DNA from: Kuschelorhynchus macadamiae
Taxonomy: Eukaryota > Arthropoda > Insecta > Coleoptera > Curculionidae
Assembly (NCBI GenBank): GCA_030620095.1
Contig: JAUTXW010002359.1
Location: 3,453,501-3,517,500, forward strand
Length of the DNA stretch: 64,000 bases
Direction: 5' to 3'
Shown here: piece by piece, positions 12,680-25,394 of the stretch
Layout: the number at the start of each line of letters is the position of its first letter
Position numbering within the stretch: position 1 is the stretch's first letter
The notes under the pieces: model-generated
Seen by the model: the letters and a program-made list of their open reading frames with translations, nothing else
Database searches by the model: none
What the model was told of the DNA's origin: nothing
Made by a program: the position numbers and the translations under genes

Positions 12680-13430
12680 GCAAATAAGCGAGGTAAACGG
12701 CTGTAGCTGGGGAACCGTCAATGATAGATATTAAGGGAAAAATATTTATGGGTAAATCGGCCAAGGGAAATCGCTGAAAATTGTTTTCAAGTTCGAAAAC
12801 CGGCCGGTAGGGGGCGTAACAGCAACTCAAAAATGGAAAATGCCGATTTTCTCTTGAATTTTCCCAATTAAGGATTGTCGAAAATATAGCCATTGTTTTC
12901 TTTAAGTAATTACGCAGATTTTTCTTTTCTATAATTTTTTCTATTTTCAATAATAAAGTTGTGGGGGAAAGTCATTTTTTTGTCTTACAAACCTTTATAT
13001 CTCTGCTTTTGACGAACTGATGACATTGAGCTTGGTGTCAGAAAAAAACGCTCTTCACGTAGACCTATTGACTGTAGCGTAATGATTCTACTCGTGGTGA
13101 CTAGATGACGTTTTTTGGTAATTCTTCAAATAATACCGATTTTCTCTCAATATTTAATTTAGAGTTCTAAAAGCTATCGAATAGTTAAACAAAAAATCCA
13201 GGTCCGTATATAAATTAAAAAAGTTGATGATAGTCGCCGTGATCCGAAAGGTCGGATTGAAAAACTAACTTCACCAATTTGTAGAGGAGAATAAATGACA
13301 ATGAGGAAGTGAAAATTATTTTAATCTCTTATTTCAACTAAGCCTAAAACTCTAGAAAAACTAAAAAAAAGCAAAAAATTATTGTGCAAACACGCTTAAA
13401 TTGTGCCAGGCTGTAACTGAAGCAATAGGG
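12680..13430 (+). repeat. Rep-C copy 1
   Basis: Shares long runs with 41.52-42.00 kb (same strand), 42.00-42.22 kb and 47.11-47.42 kb (opposite strand). Landmarks: TAGGGGGCGTAACAGCAACT, TTGAATTTTCCCAATTAAGG, a run ending CTTCACCAATTTGTA, and TTTCAACTAAGCCTA. No reading frame is shared between copies. Non-coding interspersed repeat, possibly the 3' portion of an undetermined retroelement because of the hammerhead-like motif inside. Confidence 0.75.
13224..13253 (+). ncRNA. Possible hammerhead-like motif in Rep-C copy 1
   Basis: TTGATGA, extra T, a stem II of weak pairing, then GAAAGGTCGG where the other copies read GAAACGTCGG. The core spacing is right but stem II is poor. Confidence 0.2.
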
Positions 13431-15155
13431 AGGCGACAAACAAAAAAAAAACCGTTTACAGGCACTGACATGGGATATACTCCAGTGAAGTCAAAATGTT
13501 TTAATTTGTGACAGTTTGCGGATAAACGAGAAGTTACTAAACGTTAAAGAAAAACATATATTCATTGTATTACCGACAAACAAACATTTTTTGGACAACC
13601 TGTATCGTGTAAAATAACCCTTTCCGGCATTTACTTAGTTAGAGGCATGTGTAAAAATACGGCAGAGGAAGGAAATACAGTTGCTTCTGTAATCGTATTA
13701 AAAATATAACAATTTCAGTTAAAACATTTTTTTAGGGAAAATCACCATATTTAAAAAAATATAGAAACTGTCAAAAATCGCTCCCGTTTTTTTGTATTCA
13801 TCCACTGAATATCCTGGTATAAAAATTTTAATCGATTTTATGTGTTTTAAATTCTCGGCAGAAATGTAATTTGGAATTTTTGCAAGGTTAATATTTAACA
13901 CCCTGTATATAATATTTTGAGCCTCCTATAATGTTGACACAAAAACATGTTACTCAAAATCATATTGTCTAAAATAAATTGAAAACCGCATCTCGATATC
14001 TCCATTTGTTTTGCAAATATAAGTCTTCGAAATTGCTATATTGGACAAACTTATTGTTCAGCAGTTTTTATGTAGGCGCATATGTACTATTATAGTATAA
14101 AGGATGGTCCAAAATATGCAGCTATTAAAAAAAATTAACCATCTCCAAATGACTATAAGAATTTTAGTGACTTATGTGAAAACTTAGATCGACAGAATAA
14201 CAAGTATGTGTGGGTAGTAGGCCACATTCAGTCTTGGAGCGAAACACTGACGGTGTTTATGTATTTCAGTGGTATAGATCGGCTTTATAAAATAATTTAA
14301 GTTAAAGATTATATATATATATATATGTTCACAAAAAAACTTATAACAGAAATATTCCATCAACCAAACGGGCGTGTATGTGAATTCCAGAAGCCATGCC
14401 AAAATGAGATTGAAATTTGAGGCGGCATTGCATCAAACTTTACGAGTACATATTCGCTTCCTTAATACATATAAATTTTCCGTAAATCTTGGTGGCGAGA
14501 AAAATAAATTAGGATATAAAGAGGGAAATCAAAGAAGCCATTTCAAAAGAGACGTCAGACTCGTCAGTCGAGCCATTTCTATCAATATGTAAGGATCTGC
14601 GAAATCCCCGATATTGAAATAACAAGTTCGGGGAGCTTGGATAACATAAAAACCCAATCTAACTTGAACGCCACCACATGGCACGATTTCCAACTTTGTC
14701 GCCAACTGTCGCACTCATATGAATTCGCCGGCCCGTCGGCTTTTTTCATTGGAACATCTTCCGACCCTCCCGCGGTTTATTTTGGAGGCGAAATCCGTTA
14801 TTGCGGATTTATAGCGAATTTGTGTTGGCATAGCGTTTATGGGTCTTATTAATTTTGGGTCTGCACTCATTCACTAAACATTTGATGTTCGCTTAAAAAC
14901 CTTTCCGTTTAAATTTTTTTAACCGCTACATAGACTAATATTTCACAGATGGCCTTTGACCGAAAAAATGTGATTGACCTCGTTAACCTACACGTAACCA
15001 AAGACCCCTGACTTGATATAAGTTGTATAAACCAGGTATATTATTTCAATTTACGCTTACTTACGCCGTTCTAGATAAAGTTCATGTTATGCTAAATCTA
15101 GTCATTTAAATAAAATACTGGCAATTTTGACTAATCGAAAATAAAATTCGCTAGT
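13431..15155. other. Stretch without recognisable genes
   Basis: Contains a short (AT)n run at 14310-14327 and a more G+C-rich patch at about 14390-14870 with several short frames and no recognisable motif. Nothing to name. Confidence 0.5.
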
Positions 15156-15159
15156 TACA

Positions 15160-15466
15160 TTTTAAAATATTTGATTTGTAACAAATCTAGCTTCTTCGCG
15201 AACGCGATGCCGTACATCATTTAAATCTCCTGGTTTAGTGACGTACATCTTGTTTTTCAAATATTCCCAAAAGAAAAAATCTAGAGGCGATAAGTTTGGT
15301 GACTTCACGAGCCATTCTATTTCTCCTCTTTTTTCTACCCATCGGTTAGGAAAAGTATCTTCAATACTACAAATAAAATTTAAAATATTGCGTATAATGC
15401 TTGCCCACATATTAATTTTTTGCGGTAGGAGTGTGTGACTTTCACGGATTCAATATAGATTTTTAC
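15160..15466 (-). pseudogene. Mariner-type transposase C-terminal fragment
   Basis: Minus frame 15410-15162 has IEDTFPNRWVEKRGEIEW, LVKSPNLSPLDFFFWEYLKN and KMYVTKPGDLNDVRHRVREE. The middle run corresponds to WPPRSPDLTPLDFFLWGYLK, the conserved third-acid region of arthropod mariner-like enzymes, here with RSPDL changed to KSPNL, so the catalytic aspartate is asparagine. The upstream part is cut by the hAT element at 15475; beyond it, near 17560 on the minus strand, the run SGESRFMLN may be the first-aspartate region (normally SDESRF), but much between is missing. Confidence 0.7.
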
Positions 15467-15474
15467 CACTCTAG

Positions 15475-17487
15475 CAGAGGCGTGCAGTCCATGGAAGCAA
15501 CGGAAGAAGTACTTCCCCAAAAAAATTACAAAACATCTTCTAAAATGTAATTTTTGAAATAGGAAACCATTAATTTAGTTTATATTAAAAATGCTAAAAT
15601 ATTATCCTAATTATCAAGCCCATAATAAATGCGGCCTTGACTCCGACCCAGCTACAATAGAATATCGAATAGAACCTATGCGGACCGCTAGCTTCTCTGC
15701 AACCAAGTCCTGTATGCTGCAAGTGGTGGCGGAAGCTATCGTTGGAGTAGGTTCTTTGTTTGAACGGCTATCCGTGTGTTGTGTGATACATACGTCGCGT
15801 CGTGCATGGTGCGATATGGAAGACAATAATACGGACGTGGATATGCAAATACCGTCAACTTCGGCTGTCGGTAATAACGTTAAAAATGTTGGAGAATTTA
15901 GTAAGAAGAGTGTCTGTGAATGTGTGGTGTGTGTCTTAATAATAAAGAAATTTTCAACATTAAAATTCGCTGATAAGCTTCAAATAATTTCCAAAGGAAG
16001 GGCAAAACCGCCTATGAAAAATTAAACCACAAAAATGAAAAACTGTATTAGACATTTTTATCCGGAAAAACAATACGAACAATTTAAATGGCTAACAGGG
16101 TGTGAAAATATAAGTAAATTATTTTGTTGGCCATGTTTATTTTTTGAAAATGATAAAGGTCTCTGGAATAAAACTGGTTTTTCCGATCTAAACAATTTCC
16201 ATAAAGCTGTAAAGAGAGACATTATGTCGAAAGGGCATTTACAGGCCGTCATAAAAGAAAAAGTCTTCGGCAAAACCAGAATTGAACACGCCTTTAATAA
16301 ACAGTTGGAATTTAGTCACCGCCAACACAATGAACTAGTCGATAAAAATAGGCAAATATTAAGAAGACTTATCGATGTTGTTTGTTTTCTCGGACAGCAC
16401 GAATTGGAATTTAGAGGTCATGACGAAACAAGGGTTTCTTCAAATAGGGGAAATTTTCAAGATTTACTTAGTTTAATGGCTAAATATGATATTGCTTAAA
16501 AAATCATTTACAGCAGTCTAGCGTTTTTCGCAGAACATCGAATTGAATTCAAAATGATTTAATTTCCGCTGTTGCAACCATTATTCTAAAAAGAATTAAG
16601 CAGGAGATTGGCGAGGCGCGGTTCCTTGCTATTGTTCTGGACGAAACTACTGATATCACTAATTTTAGCCAATTATCTGTAGTAATACGCTGCGTTAAAA
16701 CAGACGGAAGTATTGAAGAGGTATTTTTAGGTTTCAAGAATGTGTCCGAAAATCATACAGCAGATGCATTATATACCGTAGTTTATAACGTTACTAAAGA
16801 AATTAATGGAGAGGGGAAATTAGTTGCTCAAAGCTATGATGGAGCTGCAGTGATGGCAGGACAATTAGGGGGTCTGCAAGCTAAAGTTCGAGAAACTTTC
16901 CCAAGGGCTGTGTTTGTTCATTGTTTTGTTCATAAATTAAATTTAGTTTTATCCCAGTCCATCAATCACGTTAAAGAGTGTAAAGTATTTTTCGTTACTT
17001 TAAGTGGCATGGCTGCTTTTTTTCCAAGTCAACAAAACGTACACAAGCTTTGGACTCCATTGTCCACAAACGATTGCCCAAAGTAGCTCCTACTAGGGGG
17101 AACTATAATGGAAGACTTGTGTTAACAGTATCTGAAAATCGTGAATCACTGATTGAACTATTTGAGAATATAATAAAAAATAGTGAAACGTGGGACTCAG
17201 AAGCAATAAATAGTTCGAGGGGGTTTTTGGACTGTTTGAAACGAGATTTTAATTTTAATTATTTGTTGAACATATTTTCAGAAATATTTCCATTCTCGGA
17301 CAACGTTTTTAATATATTACAAACTAAAACAAATGATATTGCTTTTTGCCTAAAAAAAGTGGATGATTTTAAGTCCGCCGAGTCATTTACGAATTTGAAA
17401 AAAATGATCGAAGAATCGAATTACATTACAAATAGGTAAGTTTCTAAAAATTGCTTCCCTTTCTTAAAATTTCACCGCACGCCCCTG
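15475..17487 (+). mobile_element. hAT element with perfect 8-bp target duplication
   Basis: Left end CAGAGGCGTGCAGTC and right end, inverted, CAGGGGCGTGCGGTG form terminal inverted repeats of about 14 bp with two mismatches. CACTCTAG lies immediately outside both ends (15467-15474 and 17488-17495), the 8-bp duplication expected for hAT. The 2.0-kb body carries a frameshifted zf-TTF/DUF4371-type transposase on the plus strand. Since the target duplication is perfect, insertion is fairly recent although the gene is broken. The target was probably the older mariner relic on its left. Confidence 0.92.
15816..17440 (+). pseudogene. hAT transposase, zf-TTF/ZMYM1-like (DUF4371), broken and C-truncated
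   Basis: Chosen start ATG 15816 gives MEDNNTDVDMQIPSTSAVG. After a frame change near 16020 the BED-like TTF zinc finger follows: NCIRHFYPEKQYEQFKWL, then LFCWPCLFF (CxxC) and HKAVKRDIMSKGHL (paired histidines). A stop at 16497 interrupts the DUF4371 region; the next block reads FLAIVLDETTDITNFSQLS, with the first catalytic aspartate in LDETTD, then SYDGAAVMAGQLGGLQ and FVHCFVHKLNLVLS, the second-aspartate and CxxH features of hAT enzymes. Another frame change near 17080 leads to the insertion-domain remnant ending about 17440. The C-terminal hATC dimerisation region is missing. It would cut and paste DNA in the nucleus; this copy cannot. Confidence 0.9.
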
Positions 17488-18583
17488 CACTCTAGTATCT
17501 GCAATTGTATCGAATAATTGTACATTCAGCATAAACCTGGACTCACCACTGAGTGAGAAAATTGTATTAGTATGTGCAGATAAACATTGTTATTGTTTAA
17601 AATGGTTCTACCAAATTTAAAGCAATATTTACTTTCACAGTTTTTCATAGAAAAATATTAGGATGTAGAAGGGGTTCAAACTTTTGCCTTGATTGCAATA
17701 TTGGATTTTCATGTAAACCTTAGAAGAGTTGTGTGTAATGTTTTCAGATGTTTTCAGCCATGGCAACGTTTCCATGTGTTGCAGGTTGGCTAATATCAAT
17801 ACAAGATGCGAAGTGAAACACTTGTTAACTTAAAAAAGTATATAATTATTGGGTTACACTGATGTATCTATTAGTACAGTAAAGTATATATAACCATTAT
17901 TTCATAATATAAATCTAGTTGTGTTTCTATAACCTTAATGTATTAAGATTACAATTAGCAATAGCATGTGTTATTAAAATATATATAAACTAACGCAAAA
18001 ATGTTTGCCGTTAATTTATAATTCGCCTTATTGCACCATTTGAAACTAGAGCAATAATAATAACTTTGATATATTTGCACTATACCTTCTCCGAAAAGGA
18101 TTAAAAAATGTGTACTTATAAATAACATTTTTTCCATTATATAAATTAATAAAAAATCACCTAACTACGTATAATAATGCTTATTTTTATGTTCCTATTT
18201 ACCCTTATTATATATTCTTAGCTACAAATGTTTACTCTTCTTGACGCAAATGCTATAGGCCTGCCGTTTGCATTTGACTAAACTGCACCCAAATCGTAAC
18301 CACTTGTATCAGATCTAAGCAGAAAATCATTTTCTGCTGAAAAATCTGCATACTGCAGCACTGGTGAACTGTTTAGCGACTGTTTTAATAATTTATAATG
18401 ACCTTTCGCACTCTTCAGTCTACTCAAAATTTCCTTCTTTAGAGACTCTCATTTGCTAGGATTAAGTTTTAAAGTCCCATAACCTGTGCAAGATTTTCAA
18501 TAAATGTTGAATACGATTCTGTAATAAGTGTTAAAAAATTATCAAATTATCGAAATACACAAAACATGAGTCGTAATTTAAAC

Positions 18584-18614
18584 CTGACATTGTTACTGTC
18601 TGTAACAATGTCAG
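18584..18614. repeat. Perfect 13-bp hairpin
   Basis: CTGACATTGTTAC and its exact inverse GTAACAATGTCAG are separated by five bases. Function unknown; may be a recombination footprint or a terminal hairpin of an unrecognised element. Confidence 0.7.
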
Positions 18615-18763
18615 TCTGTTAAGTTTGGAAATGCACTTTGACTAATTTCATTCCCATTGCTAGCCTTTTTATCTAAAAACTGACCTCTGTCCATAGTAAA
18701 CGCTGTTCACTGGATAGCATTCTCATTAAGTTATGCACACAGTCGGATCCAGTTGTTTCAGTG

Positions 18764-18785
18764 TTAGGTTAGGTTAGGTTAGGTT
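18764..18785 (+). repeat. Interstitial telomere-type (TTAGG)n
   Basis: Four exact TTAGG units plus TT. TTAGG is the usual insect telomere unit. The run is short and lies within ordinary sequence. Confidence 0.9.
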
Positions 18786-19769
18786 GCAAATTTTGACTTT
18801 ATTACCGGAAAAATTAAAAATACATATATGAAGGAGCATATAAATCTTTTGAGAACTGGTATCAAACAAGGACTGCTACTGTAGTTCCAAAAACCTTGCT
18901 TTTGGCACACTTTCAAGATAAAATTAATATACCAAAGAATCGCTGTTACCCCTGACGATATGTAAGTATCGATGAAGATTGTAATGTCAATGGGAGTTGC
19001 TGGCGAGTTTATCTATAATCTAATGAACTTTGTGAAATTAGAGTGGACAATGTTAAAATAGGTTATGAAGTTTATGAAAAATGGAATGTCACGTATATTT
19101 ACAGTGATAAAAAGTGACAATGCTGAGGTATATCATTTTAAAACCGTTGAAAAATACATTGTTATAGGATCCCCTTTGACAAATATTAATCCTCGGCTTT
19201 TTAGGCGACATCAAAATGAAAATAGTTTAAATCAGCTCGTTGGGAAAATCATATCTTCCATAATTCTATGTTAAATTGTTAAAACTTCTAACCTTTAAAA
19301 CTTGAAAATTTATACCGGACACTCTTCAAAATAACTTCACTTTATTAGTGAATATTGGAATTGTTGTTTTAGCTATCAAGGGATATAATGAAAATCCGCT
19401 AATATTGCGAAAAGTTATGTAGTTGAGAGCGTCCACAGCAAAAAGTAAGTTGCGAATCTCTTAGCGTACTTCAAGAGCGACATATTGGTTAAGTATGACG
19501 GTCGATGAAATTTAGAAAAAAAAACGAAAAAAAACGTATCCAAATTTTGTAAATAATGTTCACAATTATAATAATTGTACTATTAAAATTCATAATGGTT
19601 TATAATACCATATTTTTATGAACTATTATCTTGACGTTGTTAATAAAATAAAAAAAAATCTGATTAAACGAAACTTTTGTATTATTATTTCCCTAGGGTG
19701 TAAGTTGAATTACGTCTCGTAGTAAACTGATACATTCTTGATTAAATTTCATTTACGTCTTTTACTACC

Positions 19770-20110
19770 GCAATATTATGGGGTGGTGCCCCAGCTTGTT
19801 GCCAAATTATATTTTGCCGAGTTTGAAGTGATATTTCATCGATAAAGTGCTCAATATGATTTTATAAAAGTTTCAAATATCTCAACCCATTTAACTTGTC
19901 ACGCATAAAAGCCTAACACTTTATGCCCCAAAATGTCACACCAAACTTGTATTGAAGATCGTTCTTGAAAAGCAATTGGCTCAACAACTTGTGGATTTCC
20001 ATCGGACCAAATATGGCAGTTTTTCCGATTATAAATATCGCCTCATCGGTCCAAAAAATTTTATTGAAGTAATCTGGATCTTGATTAAAACTTGGTCTTA
20101 TAATTTGAAC
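19770..20110 (-). pseudogene. Mariner-type transposase fragment with altered active site
   Basis: Minus strand from about 20105: DYFNKIFWTDEAIFI (first catalytic aspartate in TDEA), DLQYKFGVTFWGIK, LNGLRYLKLL, then SLQTRQNIIWQQAGAPPH near 19790. The last run is normally QQDGAPPH, holding the second catalytic aspartate, here alanine. Stops after WGIKC and LKLL show decay. The region before TDEA and the third-acid region are not readable. The order is that of mariner-like enzymes related to, but clearly different from, the 48-51 kb copy. Confidence 0.75.
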
Positions 20111-20239
20111 AAATTCATATTTCTTTCTTTTTTGTACTTCATTTAATTATTGGCCCAATTTTAAAATCGTGGTATCCGTTTTGCTTTAAACTTTTCTGAA
20201 CTGCTAAGGAACTAACTCTCTTTCCTCTTAAGAGGAAAT

Positions 20240-21275
20240 CTTTCAACTTTGCTACGTGGAACATTCGTAATCTCCAAGACACGAACACCTCGGAACATGA
20301 GAGAAGGACGGTAACAGTCGCTCATGAACTCAAGCGCTTCTAGATGAGGGTAGCCTTGCGGATAACCATTACACATTTTTCTAAAAAGGAAGGCCGCCTG
20401 GTTCTAGGAAAATGCACGGTGGCGGCTTCGCAATCAGAGATGACCTCGTCCCAATGCTCAGTGAACTCCCTAAAGGCATATCTGAACGTCTTATGACAGT
20501 AACATACCAACTTCCCGATAAGACGTAAGTCACTGTAATAAGCGCGTACGCTCCGACGCTAGACTCTGAGCAGGAAATTAAGGATGCCTTCTACGAGCAA
20601 TTAGAAAACATACTTCGACATGTCCCGAAGCAACATCGAATAGTATTACTTGGAGATTTCAATGTAAGAGTTGGCCGCCAGGCTGATGTCTGGTCTGGAG
20701 TGATAGGTTCAAATGGGATCGGCAAGGCAAACACAACAGCTTCTAAACAAATGTGCTGAACACCTCCTCGTCATCACTAATACTGTCTTTCAACAGAGAA
20801 ATAAATACAAAGGAACATGACGTCATCCCAGATCAGGTCATTGGCACCTTATAGACTATGTCATCATCAAAATGACACAGCAGGGAGAGGTGCACATCAC
20901 AAAAGCCGTACCATACATCGAAAACTGGACAGACCATCGCCTGGTGCTTTCCAAAATGTCAGTGAAGCTTCAGCCTGAATACAGAAAGAAGGCTACAAAG
21001 GCACGAACTCTCCGCCTTGCTACTCATCAGAGAAACCTTGCGCCAAAAAATTGAGGAAAAATCGGCATTTTTTACAGTCAAGGAGGGCCCGGATGTGTGC
21101 TGGACAGAGCTGCGTGACATAATCTACAAATCCAGTGAAGCAACTTTGGGGACTACCAGCTCACGCAAAAACCGTGACTGGTTTACTGAAAACCATGAGG
21201 TTATAAAGGACATCTTAGACGCCAAACATAACGCCTTCCAAAATCCACAAAATAAGCCAAATGACCATCTTGCTT
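20240..21275 (+). pseudogene. LINE 2 endonuclease and linker
   Basis: Starts with FATWNIRNLQDTNTSEHE, the N-terminal beta strand of an APE endonuclease (usually TWNVRTL). Later LSELPKGISERLMTVTYQ, VISAYAPTLDSEQEIKDAF, and RIVLLGDFNVRVGRQADVW with the GDFN motif, then HWHLIDYVIIK (HxxDYV) and WTDHRLVLSKMSVKLQPEY (the DHRL motif). All main catalytic positions of the fold remain readable, but through frame changes near 20335, 20520 and 20740. The block 21017-21275 is the linker toward the polymerase. Confidence 0.85.
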
Positions 21276-21429
21276 AAAATAAGTACAGGGAAATTAAACA
21301 AGAGGTGCAAAAGCAAATACCATCTATAAAAAATGCATGGTGGAGCTCTAAAGCCAAGGAAATTCAAGAGTATGTTGATCAGCATGATCAGCGGAATTTT
21401 TACAACGCTGTGAAGGAGGTATAATAGCG

Positions 21430-23200
21430 TAACTCATCGCAAAGCTTATCCGATAAAAGACGCAAACGGAAATCTCTTCATCGAAGAAGGTGAAATCAGG
21501 ACCAGATGGAAAGAGCACTACTCGTCCATCCTAAACATGGAAACAAATGTGGACTCAGAAGCCATAAAATCAATTCCACAAAAAAATATTGATCAATCCC
21601 TCGATGGCGAAATATCATTGGATGAAATAAGACAGGCGGTCAATGCTCTTAAAAATCACAAGGCACCAGGAAGTGATAATATTCCTGCAGAGATCTACAA
21701 AGCACTGAGCAGCACTACAATGGAACATTTAAAACTAGTTTTTAACCTAATAGACTTCAGAGATGCTCAGATCGTAAACCTCTTTAAAAACAAAAGCAGT
21801 GCCTCAGACTGCAGCAATTATAGAGAAATTTCTCTCTTATCCCCTCGTGGCAAAATCCTGGCTAGAGTTATGGCATCAACACATAAACCTCATAATTCCC
21901 GAATCTCAGTGTGGCTTTCGACCTGAAAGGGGAACCACGGACCTCATTTTCACACTGAGACAACTCCAAGAAAAGGTCAAAGAGCAATATACACAAATGT
22001 TTATAGCGTTCATCGACCTCGCTAGAGCCTTTGACTCCTTGAACAGAAAGGCTTTTTGAACAACGTCTGGGGGTACCTAGAAAGTTTCTGCAGGTTTGTA
22101 AAAGCCTATACCAGAACAACTTCACAAGTGTACTACATAATGGCCTACCAACAGAACCTTTCATGACAAAAACCAATGTCCGCCAGGGGTGCGTGCTGGC
22201 GCCAGTCCTCTTCAATATCTTTGTTACAGCTTTATCCATGATGGTGGAGTGCCGACTGCGCATTAGAGGCCTGGAACTGAGATGCAGATTTGATTTGTTC
22301 AATTTAAAAAGGTTAAGAGCAAAAACCAGAACCAGGCTTGTTACGGATCTTCAGTATGCTGATGACTGCAATTTGATCTCGGACTCTGCAAAGAGTCTCC
22401 AAGACATCTTGGAAACATATTCTTGGGCATATAAAGAGCTTGGACTGAAAATCAATATCAATAAAAGTAAAATTATGTTCACTCAAGTCAGCCATTACAA
22501 TAGATAGCAATAATCTAGAATATGTTGAGCACTTTAACTACTTAGGTAGCGTAGTAAACAGAAATTGCAACATCGACGACGAAGTACAAAATAGGATAAA
22601 CGCAGCATCTAGATCTTTTTGGAGCTTGCGAAAGAGGGTTGGGAAACCAAGACGGCGGTATATCATGTCATAGTTGTTCCAACCATGTTATATGGATGTG
22701 AAACTTGGACGCCTTACAGAAAACACTTAAGAGCCTTAAACCAGTTATAGCAAAGACAACTACGGCTAATCATGAGAATAAAATGGTTTCATAAAATTTC
22801 TAATAAAACCGTGCTTGAAAGAGCACAGTGCAACAGTATTGAGACGTTAGTAACACAGACATGACTTAGATGGGTAGGGCACGTCTACCGCATGGAAGAA
22901 TATCAACTGCCGAAGTGTGTTTTGTATGGGGAGCTAGCACACGGCCGATGAAAGCAGGGAGGGCAGCTGAAGAGGTTTAAGGATGTAATTTATGACACAC
23001 TTAAGAAGGTGCGAGTGCAGAATACTCGGGAGACTCAAGCGACGGAGAGAGCGGAGTGGAGGCGAGTTGTGAAGAGCTTCAAAGCCGATGAACACCGCAA
23101 CAGGAGAAGAAATGTCCCACGGGGAAATTATGAGTGCAAGGATTGTGGGAGAATAGTTCTCTCGAAGATCGGACTGTTTAGTCATAGAAAGAGTCATGGG
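21430..23200 (+). pseudogene. LINE 2 reverse transcriptase and C-terminal zinc-finger tail
   Basis: ISLDEIRQAVNALKNHKAPG begins the polymerase, followed by AQIVNLFKNKSSASDCSNYR, ESQCGFRPERGTTDLIF, FIAFIDLARAFDSLNRKAF (motif A aspartate), VRQGCVLAPVLFNIFVTA (motif B) and LQYADDCNLISDSAKSL (motif C, ADD). The tail reads RWVGHVYRMEEYQLPK, VLYGELAHGR, EWRRVVKSFKADEHRNRR and ends with a CxxC-H-H finger, CKDCGRIVLSKIGLFSHRKS. Frame changes near 21860 and 22060 and a stop near 22505 break it. Confidence 0.88.
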
Positions 23201-23233
23201 ATGAAGTTCGCAAATCTGTTTCGTGTCTTCGAG

Positions 23234-24299
<1,066 letters not shown>

Positions 24300-24880
24300 A
24301 AAATAGCGATGTCAAAATGACAATGTCAACAGTTCGGACGGATGATTTTAACATTTGTGGGGATTATTTAAGAATGCACAACAAAAATCAAAATGGTGGC
24401 GCAAATATAGCGAACGAATTTTGTCATTTGTACAGATTCGGCTGAAATATCATTATCTAGAAGTATCATGAACAAAAGTTATGAAATTTTAGACAATATT
24501 TGAGAATTAAAAATGGCGGCACCACCATAGCAGACTAATTATAAAATGTTTGCAGATTTGATTAAAATTCGGCATTTAGGGGTATCTAAGACTGCACATC
24601 ATGAATTTTTGTCAACATTTTAAAAATTCAAGGTTGTAATGCTAACATGGCGGCGGAGTTTTAACATTTGTGTAGATTTGGCTGAAAGAAAGTAGGAATC
24701 TGGGGGTATTTGAAAATACATATCATATATTTTTAGTAAATATTTAAAAAATGAGAGTGGGAATGGCTAGACTGCGAGCGAATTTTAATATTTATACAGA
24801 TTTGATTAAAAATCGATATTAAGTGAGCAATTCATACATTTTTAGTAATAAATATTTAAAATGGGGATGTCATCAATCAA
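24300..24880 (+). repeat. Degenerate tandem array, unit about 115-120 bp
   Basis: About five units share CAGATTTGGCTGAAA-like, AATCGGTATCTAGG-like, GAATGCACATCATGAATTTT-like and AAAATGGCGGC-like words in the same order, with strong divergence. No reading frame. Lies directly beside a Rep-A fragment, with which it shares the ATGGCGGC word. Confidence 0.65.
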
Positions 24881-24889
24881 TCAATCCGA

Positions 24890-25394
24890 TAAGTACTTTT
24901 TTCAGATATTTTTAAACATTTAATTAGGCCACCGCTTTGTTCCACCATTTTGAATTTGTCTCAACATTTTTACGAGTTCATCTCTATATAATATTTGATT
25001 TTTGGGCAAAATTTGAACATAATCGATTAGTAGTTTTCTGCATTGACACAAAATATTTTATTAAGTCGCCATTTTGGTTTTGTAGTAAAACTTATCAGTT
25101 GATGGTCATGTCAAACCTAATTTTTCTGCAAAATTTGGATAAAATGGATAAGCAGTTTCTTAGTAATATTTTTTTAACATTTCAATAAATCGCCATTTTA
25201 TTCGGCCATATTCGATTTTTACCAAAATGTTACCACGTCATCATCATATGACCTTTAATTTTTAACCAAAACTTGAAATAAATAGGACAAGCAGTTCTTG
25301 AGCTTTGTCGCGGAGAGACATACAGACTGACTGACGGAACTGAGAAAACATGTTTTTTCTGTAACTAGAATACTTTCCTCTTGCGAGGAAAGTA
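24890..25394 (-). repeat. Rep-A fragment with terminal hairpin
   Basis: Inverted relative to 30.74 kb. Holds monomers with GCCATTTT and TGCAAAATTTGGA-like words, the ACAGACTGACTGACGGAA tract, and ends with a perfect hairpin, TACTTTCCTC, loop TTGC, GAGGAAAGTA (25371-25394). The same terminal hairpin, decayed, ends the 46.2-kb copy. Confidence 0.8.

Larger units (their letters stand above)
17496..19760. other. Stretch without recognisable genes
   Basis: Mainly A+T-rich DNA. Holds the hairpin at 18584 and the TTAGG run at 18764. A 69-codon frame at 19065 has no recognisable motif. Confidence 0.5.
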
